Positions 58,507 to 64,000 of a stretch of DNA of 64,000 nucleotides are shown here, in pieces. The translations under genes and the position numbers were made by a program. Numbering within the stretch: position 1 is the stretch's first letter; each line of letters starts with the position of its first letter. The DNA is from Robertmurraya sp047302285. Its GTDB lineage: Bacteria > Bacillota > Bacilli > Bacillales > Cytobacillaceae. The DNA lies in assembly GCF_047302285.1 (NCBI RefSeq), contig NZ_CP154845.1, positions 372,001 through 436,000 on the forward strand. The letters are read 5' to 3'. The notes beneath the pieces were generated by a model, which was not told where the DNA came from, did not search any database, and saw nothing but the letters and a program-made list of their open reading frames with translations.

Positions 58507-60136
58507 GGGTTAATTTTCCCCTTTCGCACTCTTGGTGAAAAGCCCTGAGCCGTCTTGTTTTATCTAAAAGGATCTCAAGAAATTCCTGAAAATCATCAGG
58601 ACGTTTTAACTTTTTGTATAACGTCCTTAATTTCTTTAACTGCTTCACTGCTTCACGGTAATTGCCCCGGTTCTTCATGTCGATATGTTGCTGAATCGAT
58701 TGATGATAAAGGGGGAGGAGGACGTCAGGACGCTCTTTTTGAAGCAAGCGAATTTTTTCTGTCGGAATCGAATTAATATCAAAGCCGATGTATCCTTGCA
58801 AATCACACCATTTATCATAAGAACCTTGGTCAAAAAGAAATTCATCATAGCCCCGATAACTATAGGGGAGGGCCTGAATCAATATTTTTTCATACATATC
58901 GTACTTTTTCGTTTCTGAGACATAAGCCCCGATCGTTTTCGTCGCTACTCGAGTAAAATCCATTCGGGCGTAATGGTCACCGAGGCCCTGAATATAAGGT
59001 CTGACCATATTGGAAAAAGCATCGACATAAGTACCCATGCGCTTCCATTCCTTCCCTGAAGTTAGCCGTTCAAGCCAATAGATCATGAAAGGAGTAGCAT
59101 TCTCATTTAAAAGGGATAGAATCCGCAGTGCTTCTTCATCCTTCCTTAACATGATGTGCTGATGGATATAGGCGATAATAGTAGGCAATGTTGCCTTTTT
59201 CCGATAAACTTCATGTATCTTCGGAAGCTCTTCTTCATGCCATTGCTTTTTTCGAAAAAGTTTCGTCCATAAAATCACATATAAATGTGCAGCTTCAAAT
59301 TCAAATATGGGATCTTTTGATACCAATAAGTATGTATCATCCTTTAGCTTCTCCATAAAATGATCAAAAGCAAAGGGAAGGGCGTGAACATTAAGCTTTT
59401 CAACTAAATCCTCGACATCATCGATTAAATTATAAAAAAGATTGCGATAATAGCGATTAATGTTCTCGATGGAAAATCCCCGCTCCTCACTAAATCGCAT
59501 AAGACTTTGAAAGGAATGAACAGAAGCAATTAAGTTATAAAGCCGTTTCCATTCTTGCTCAACAGGGGCACTCGCTCGGATTTTCCGTTCATACACTTGA
59601 AATAGTTCGGATACGAGATAAGGCTTAGACCCTTTCTGACCATCCATAATTGAAGTGAAGCTGGACTCGAAAGCTTCTACCCACTGTTCATAATTAGGCT
59701 TCGTTGCACCTGTCACCTTTAATAAATCTTTCGCTCGTTGAATACCAAGATCTTTTGCTATTTTTCTCTCTTGAATCGGCTGCCTCCATTGTTCAATCCA
59801 TTCTGTTACACTCCCCACTTGAGCATAGGCATGGAAAAAGACCGCGAGCTGGTGACGGCAAATCCCTTCAGCGGGACAGCTACATACACTTGTCTGGATA
59901 AAATTAAGATTCAGTTCTACTTGAACTGGGGTTACATCTTGAACACTCGCGATGATATTGTCGTTCTCAAGGCGCACCTTGTAAACGAGTCCTTGTCGGT
60001 ATATAAGTAATCCTTTTTGAACGAGTTTGGCGTCTTCCTCTCGTTCTGACCATAAAATGGCTTTTAAATCATGCGCAGCAGCTTGCAACAATTCTCTATA
60101 TTTATCTGGAATCGATGACAAGATCGACACCCCCAA
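58499..60136 (-). CDS. ywqB: SWIM zinc-finger protein YwqB
   Basis: Up to 545 residues. SWIM motif CSC-x5-CRH (Cys85, Cys87, Cys93, His95) near the N-terminus; the rest is helical, TPR-like in look. Always next to the SNF2 gene in Bacillus; the pair probably makes a DNA-binding plus motor complex. Start uncertain: TTG 60136, GTG 60130 or TTG 60121, the last having GGGGGTG eight bases upstream. An extended -10 (TGGTATAAT, reverse of 60189-60197) lies upstream. Confidence 0.88.
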   Translation of the reverse strand: MGVSILSSIPDKYRELLQAAAHDLKAILWSEREEDAKLVQKGLLIYRQGLVYKVRLENDNIIASVQDVTPVQVELNLNFIQTSVCSCPAEGICRHQLAVFFHAYAQVGSVTEWIEQWRQPIQERKIAKDLGIQRAKDLLKVTGATKPNYEQWVEAFESSFTSIMDGQKGSKPYLVSELFQVYERKIRASAPVEQEWKRLYNLIASVHSFQSLMRFSEERGFSIENINRYYRNLFYNLIDDVEDLVEKLNVHALPFAFDHFMEKLKDDTYLLVSKDPIFEFEAAHLYVILWTKLFRKKQWHEEELPKIHEVYRKKATLPTIIAYIHQHIMLRKDEEALRILSLLNENATPFMIYWLERLTSGKEWKRMGTYVDAFSNMVRPYIQGLGDHYARMDFTRVATKTIGAYVSETKKYDMYEKILIQALPYSYRGYDEFLFDQGSYDKWCDLQGYIGFDINSIPTEKIRLLQKERPDVLLPLYHQSIQQHIDMKNRGNYREAVKQLKKLRTLYKKLKRPDDFQEFLEILLDKTRRLRAFHQECERGKLTHA

Positions 60137-60454
60137 AATGATTCGTTAATCAATCATGTATGACTTTTGAAAAATAACGTATTCCTATATTATACCAAAA
60201 TTTATAAGGAGTTAGGAGGGGGAAGCCAATGTTCCTGAAAAGAGAACGAAAACTTCTAAAAGAAATGAATCTTCCAAAACTTCCCTGCAACAAATATTCC
60301 AATTGTTATATTCTGAAATGAAAATGGGTGAAATATGAAGAAAACATAGGAAAAGGTTCGATAAATGACTGAATTTGACGAAATCACAAAGTTTAATTAT
60401 ATGCTTTAATGAGTGTATGAAACTGCATTCTGATTTTCTACGTTGGTTTGCGGC

Positions 60455-60490
60455 CATTGTTCAATGAACCACCATTAACATTGAACAATC
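60455..60490. promoter_or_regulatory. Paired palindrome, operator or RNA hairpin
   Basis: ATTGTTCAATG (60456-60466) and CATTGAACAAT (60479-60489) are exact complements 12 bases apart; each arm is itself a near palindrome (CATTG-TT-CAATG). Fits a double operator for a TetR/MarR-like repressor or a stem in a leader RNA. Confidence 0.5.
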
Positions 60491-60509
60491 CAATCAATCT
60501 CCATTGTTT

Positions 60510-60541
60510 GCACTCCGGTTATGCGGGGTGCCTTTTTTTTT
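60510..60541 (+). terminator. Rho-independent terminator before gltS
   Basis: GCACTCCG / CGGGGTGC stem followed by nine T. No gene precedes it on the + strand, so it may end a short leader transcript. Confidence 0.7.
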
Positions 60542-60647
60542 AGAATGGAAAATCTAAATTATTCAATAATAATGTATAATAGATTTTAACAGTAAAAATA
60601 GAAATGACATTAATATAGTACTGTTAGTTTATCGAAGGGGGAAAAAT

Positions 60648-62009
60648 ATGAACGAATTTTCAATTTGGTCTTTGTTAATCGACATCAGTATTATTTCAGG
60701 ATTGCTTTTAGTGGGTACCGTTTTAAGAGCAAAAATAAGGTGGATCCAAGCTCTTTTTCTCCCCGCAAGTATTATTGCCGGTTTTATTGGGCTCGCATTA
60801 GGTCCAAGTGGAGTGAATATTCTTCCATTCTCCAGTCAATTTTCCGCATATCCAGGTCTGTTAATCGCTGTTATCTTTGGAACGATTCCAATCGGTTCCG
60901 CAAAAATTAATATTCGTACCATTATCACAAGGGTCCGCAATATGTGGTCCTACTCGATGCTATTAACCCTTTTAATGTGGGGTGGAGGTGCCTTTTTCGG
61001 GCTTGCTGTCATCAATCAAATTTTCACCGATCTTCCTAGTGGATTTGGCCTCATTCTAGGTGCAGGTTTTGTCGGAGGACACGGAACTGCTGCAGCCATT
61101 GGGGATGCGTTCAATCAATATGGCTGGGAAGATGCGATGACGCTTGGCATGACTTCGGCAACAGTTGGAATTTTAATTGCCGTGTTAGGTGGCCTCATCC
61201 TTGTCAAAGGAGGAACGGAAAAAGGTCATACTAATTTTATCTCAAGCTTCAAAGCATTGCCTACCGAAGTTCGTTCTGGATTAGTTCCGAGCCATTCCCG
61301 CACCAATATGGGGAATGAAACAGTTTCACCAAGCTCGATTGATCCGCTTGTTTTGCACTTGTCTATAGCTGCATTTGTCGTAGGGGTCGCCTATTGGGTC
61401 ACAGAAATGTTAGGGACTCTCTTACCAGGCATTTCCGTTCCACTATTAAGTATTGCTTTCGTGGTCGGGCTTGTTTTTCAATTTCTTTTACGAAAAATGA
61501 AGGCAGACAAATATGTCGATGGGCGTGTAATGGAACGAATTGGTGGGAGTGCTACCGATTATTTAGTAGCAATAGGGATTGCTTCTATTAATATTACCGT
61601 CGTTATGGATTACGCTGTGCCTCTAATCGTTTTATTCGTTTTCGGTGCCATATGGGCTTATCTCATTTTCAAGGTTCTCGGACCAAATATTTTCCAAACA
61701 TTCTGGTTTGAGAAATCATTATTTGGGTGGGGCTGGAGCACTGGGACAGTTGCGATGGGGTTATCGCTTCTTCGCATCGTTGACCCAGAGTTAAAAAGTA
61801 AAACGATGGATGATTATGCACTTGCCTACATAGGGATGGTACCAGTCGAAATCTTAATCATCACCTTTGGTCCAATCCTCGTCACCGCCGGACAACCGTG
61901 GATAATGCCGATAATCCTTCTAGTCGGAGCTGCGGCAATTATCGCTGCCTATAAATACTTCGGGCTATGGGGTTTGTCACGGAAAGAATCAGATAGGAAA
62001 ATTAGTTGA
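60648..62009 (+). CDS. gltS: Na+/glutamate symporter, GltS family
   Basis: 453 residues, about 12 membrane helices in two inverted halves with GGHGTAAAIGDAF (about residue 143) as the ion/substrate loop and WGWSTGTVAMGLSLLRIVDP in the second half. Imports glutamate with Na+. GGGGGAAAA before the ATG. Regulation may use the palindrome/terminator pair upstream. Confidence 0.85.
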   Translation: MNEFSIWSLLIDISIISGLLLVGTVLRAKIRWIQALFLPASIIAGFIGLALGPSGVNILPFSSQFSAYPGLLIAVIFGTIPIGSAKINIRTIITRVRNMWSYSMLLTLLMWGGGAFFGLAVINQIFTDLPSGFGLILGAGFVGGHGTAAAIGDAFNQYGWEDAMTLGMTSATVGILIAVLGGLILVKGGTEKGHTNFISSFKALPTEVRSGLVPSHSRTNMGNETVSPSSIDPLVLHLSIAAFVVGVAYWVTEMLGTLLPGISVPLLSIAFVVGLVFQFLLRKMKADKYVDGRVMERIGGSATDYLVAIGIASINITVVMDYAVPLIVLFVFGAIWAYLIFKVLGPNIFQTFWFEKSLFGWGWSTGTVAMGLSLLRIVDPELKSKTMDDYALAYIGMVPVEILIITFGPILVTAGQPWIMPIILLVGAAAIIAAYKYFGLWGLSRKESDRKIS

Positions 62010-62020
62010 TTTTTTGGGAG

Positions 62021-62050
62021 ACCTGGCGATTATGCCGGGTTTCTTTTTTT
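62021..62050 (+). terminator. Rho-independent terminator after gltS
   Basis: ACCTGGC / GCCGGGT (one G-T pair) stem followed by T-run. Confidence 0.75.
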
Positions 62051-62081
62051 GGGGGATGGTACTATGATAACCTGCGAGATC

Positions 62082-62338
62082 CGCAATTATCATTAAAACC
62101 CCCGCAATCATGGCCAGATCCCCCGCAATAACCTTCGAAACCCCCGCAATCATCGCTGAAACGCCCGCAATCCCCGTCGGATCCTCCGCAATCATCGCCG
62201 AAACGCCCGCAATCCCCGTTGGATCCAGTCAATCATCGCCGAAACGCCCGCAATCCCCGTCGGATCCCCCGCAATCATGGCTGAAACGCCCGCAATCCCC
62301 GTCAGATCCCCCGCAATAAACCCCAAAACACCCGCAAT
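62082..62338 (+). repeat. 21-bp CGCAAT array B4 (13 units)
   Basis: CGCAAT at 62082, 62103, 62124, 62145, 62166, 62187, 62208, then a damaged 20-bp unit (TCAAT near 62229), 62249, 62270, 62291, 62312, 62333. Two spacer types (ending GAAACG or GGATCC) alternate, showing growth by 42-bp dimers. Begins about 30 bases after the gltS terminator. Confidence 0.92.
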
Positions 62339-62501
62339 CCACCCAAAATCAGTAGTCGCATCTCCCTAATCTTCCCCTAAAAATGACATCAATCCACATC
62401 TTTCGAACCAATTTCCATCAATTCTGGCAATTGCGTGCCGATTTCCAAATATTGTTGTAAAATGGAAGAGACAGATTATGACATATGTTGGAGGACGCCA
62501 T

Positions 62502-63164
62502 ATGTATTACCAGGTTCATATTTGGAAGGGGTTAAGGGCTCCTTATATAAGTGCTCATCAGATCAATAAAGCGGAAAAACTAACAGGTATTTGGAAATGG
62601 ACCACATGGTTATTGGTGATTTCCCTCATTCTCTCGGGAATTGCCGTCTATTTTGGAATTGGAAATGACTCTCTATCAAAGTTAATCTATGAAACGACTT
62701 CGTCAGAATTCCAAACCATTAAAGGCTTATTTGCGATAGGACAAGTCGTGCAATCCATACTTGCAACGGCCATATTAATTTTTCTACCGGCCCTCATATT
62801 TTGGGTATTTACGGATATTGAATATCGTAAGCTCGTCGTCGTACAGCTCTTTGTTACAGCCATTTTTATGTTCGAAAAAATGCTCACCATCCCGATGCAA
62901 TTCTATTTTGGACTAGATTCGGCTTCTTCACCATTTGCATTAGGGGTGCTCACACAATACATAACGGATTATCAGTTAATTGCCCATTTCTTTGGTGAAA
63001 TTTCGCTCTTTTCCATTTGGGCGATGATCATACAATATAAATATTTGCGCGTTATCACCGAGAAGAGTCCAAAACTAATTCTATTATTAATCGTCTCTAT
63101 TCAACTATTATTCTGGATTTTTACGGCGGTCTTTTCTTATATAAAATTTGAGGTTCTATTTTAA
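62502..63164 (+). CDS. YIP1-like multi-pass membrane protein
   Basis: 220 residues: N-terminal amphipathic segment, then five membrane helices (about 36-57, 83-108, 115-137, 158-178, 193-215). The layout and the following HlyD-like gene recall the YknW-YknX(-YknYZ) arrangement, where YknW is a Yip1-family assembly factor. Family assignment is tentative. ATG 62502 has TTGGAGGA seven bases upstream. Confidence 0.65.
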   Translation: MYYQVHIWKGLRAPYISAHQINKAEKLTGIWKWTTWLLVISLILSGIAVYFGIGNDSLSKLIYETTSSEFQTIKGLFAIGQVVQSILATAILIFLPALIFWVFTDIEYRKLVVVQLFVTAIFMFEKMLTIPMQFYFGLDSASSPFALGVLTQYITDYQLIAHFFGEISLFSIWAMIIQYKYLRVITEKSPKLILLLIVSIQLLFWIFTAVFSYIKFEVLF

Positions 63165-63179
63165 AAGGGGGCAGCAAGG

Positions 63180-64000
63180 ATGAACTGGAAAAAGTGGACA
63201 GCCATAATCTTCATTGCGCTCTTTGTTGCTGTGAACTTTTATTTACTTTTAAAGAAAGATAGTGAAATAGCTAGGTCGGAATACATAAATGAGTGGAGAA
63301 CGGTGCAAAAGCAGAATCTTGTTTTATCGACAGAAAGAGCAGGAGTTGTAGCGCCGGCAGAAGAAGAATATGTGTATTTCCAGCAAGGGGCTGGAGACTT
63401 CGAGCAATTTTTCGTAAAAGTGGGCGATCAAGTTTCAACTGGTACGCCTCTATTTGAATATTCGCCACGTAATCTTGAGGCTACGATTGAGCAGTTTGAA
63501 GCGGAAATCACGAAACTTCAATCAGAACAATATGGACTTCAGGAAAATATCCGAAATCTTGAAAGCATTGAACGAGGCTTACGACAAGTAGAAGAAGATG
63601 AAGAAAACCCATCCAATCAAGCCGTCGCAAGCACGATTGAGGCACAAATCTATGAAAAAGAATTACAATTAAGTAGAATTGAAGCCGAGATTGATAAATT
63701 TGAAGAACTCATTGCAAATTCTAATAGCCATTTAGGATCTTTAACGGTGGATAGTCCGATTGCAGGGATGGTAAAAGAAATTTCCCATCATCTCCAAAAT
63801 CCGGTTGTAACGATTACCTCTACTGACCAGCATGTAAAAGGACTTCTTGCAGAAGAAGACTTACAGGAGATACAAGAAGGAATGAAGGTCATTGTCTCAG
63901 GTTCTTTTGGAAAAATGGATGGAGTCATTTCAAAGGTCTCTGTAACCCCTGAAGACGATCCGCAGGTGGGAGTAAAGAGCGAGTATGAATTTGTCGTGCA
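63180..64000 (+). CDS. Membrane-fusion (HlyD/YknX-like) protein, cut by window end
   Basis: Open to the window end (273 codons). One N-terminal membrane helix (about 5-24); lipoyl-like half-motif (about 60-100: ERAGVVAPAEEEYVYFQQ...VKVGDQVSTGTPLFEYSP), coiled-coil hairpin (about 100-185), then second lipoyl half SLTVDSPIAGMVKEISH and beta-barrel start. Periplasmic-adaptor type of an ABC exporter. GGGGGC...AAGG before the ATG. An ABC ATPase and permease would be expected just beyond the window. Confidence 0.85.
   Translation, partial: MNWKKWTAIIFIALFVAVNFYLLLKKDSEIARSEYINEWRTVQKQNLVLSTERAGVVAPAEEEYVYFQQGAGDFEQFFVKVGDQVSTGTPLFEYSPRNLEATIEQFEAEITKLQSEQYGLQENIRNLESIERGLRQVEEDEENPSNQAVASTIEAQIYEKELQLSRIEAEIDKFEELIANSNSHLGSLTVDSPIAGMVKEISHHLQNPVVTITSTDQHVKGLLAEEDLQEIQEGMKVIVSGSFGKMDGVISKVSVTPEDDPQVGVKSEYEFVV

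Larger units (their letters stand above)
60137..60647. other. Divergent intergenic region ywqB-gltS
   Basis: About 510 bases. Holds the ywqB promoter, a paired palindrome (60455-60490), a terminator (60510-60541) and a -10-like TATAAT (60575-60580) for gltS. No gene is supported. Confidence 0.5.

Overview
The window is chromosomal DNA from an endospore-forming, flagellated Bacillaceae species. Gene order follows the Bacillus subtilis prfA - ywqB segment closely: prfA, prmC, spoIIR, ywlB, ywlC, mntP, ywlE, rpiB, ywlG, glyA, upp, mnaA, atp operon, ywzB, ywmB, murA, spoIID, spoIIQ, spoIIID, mbl, flhO, flhP, fabZ, ywpF, ssbB, ywqA, ywqB. Species and genus cannot be fixed from what I can see. Nearly all genes lie on the + strand. 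No rRNA, tRNA, insertion sequence, prophage or CRISPR array was seen.

Layout. 1-8.2 kb: translation termination, a sigma-F-type sporulation signal gene (spoIIR), tRNA t6A synthesis (ywlC, with a DnaA-box cluster over its promoter), manganese export, a protein-arginine phosphatase overlapping a chemoreceptor, rpiB and ywlG. 8.6-10.2 kb: an ECF sigma factor with an overlapping membrane anti-sigma factor. 10.3-13.5 kb: glyA, upp and mnaA (one-carbon, pyrimidine salvage and wall precursor enzymes). 13.5-17.3 kb: a species-variable insert with a NERD-domain gene between two near-identical 21-bp repeat arrays, then a Vpr-like secreted serine protease. 17.4-25.3 kb: ATP synthase operon (atpZ, I, B, E, F, H, A, G, D, C). 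26.1-36.4 kb: an 11-gene complex I operon without the NuoEFG NADH module. 36.9-42.3 kb: ywzB, ywmB, murA, spoIID, a VanZ-family gene and spoIIQ. 42.8-47.7 kb: a Na+/solute symporter pair followed by a cNMP/CBS/nucleotidyltransferase-like regulator and a DEDDh exonuclease. 47.8-52.5 kb: a broken zinc-ribbon gene, spoIIID, mbl, two flagellar rod/hook genes, an EpuA-family gene and fabZ. 52.7-60.1 kb: small secreted proteins, ywpF, ssbB, and the SNF2/SWIM pair ywqA-ywqB. 60.6-64 kb: GltS-type glutamate symporter and the start of a membrane-fusion (HlyD-like) export operon cut by the window end.

The most unusual content is non-coding. Phased short-period arrays (CGCAAT every 21 bp, about 40 units at four loci; GACCGATA every 20 bp at a fifth) all lie in one orientation just 3' of genes, mostly after terminators. 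A roughly 205-bp dispersed repeat with GGAAAA-TTCCG motifs occurs at three intergenic sites. Four tandem ~125-bp structured repeats sit inside the ATP synthase operon between atpG and atpD, with visible compensatory base changes in three separate stems. The protein-level candidate for an under-described system is the symporter / cNMP-CBS-nucleotidyltransferase / exonuclease cluster.
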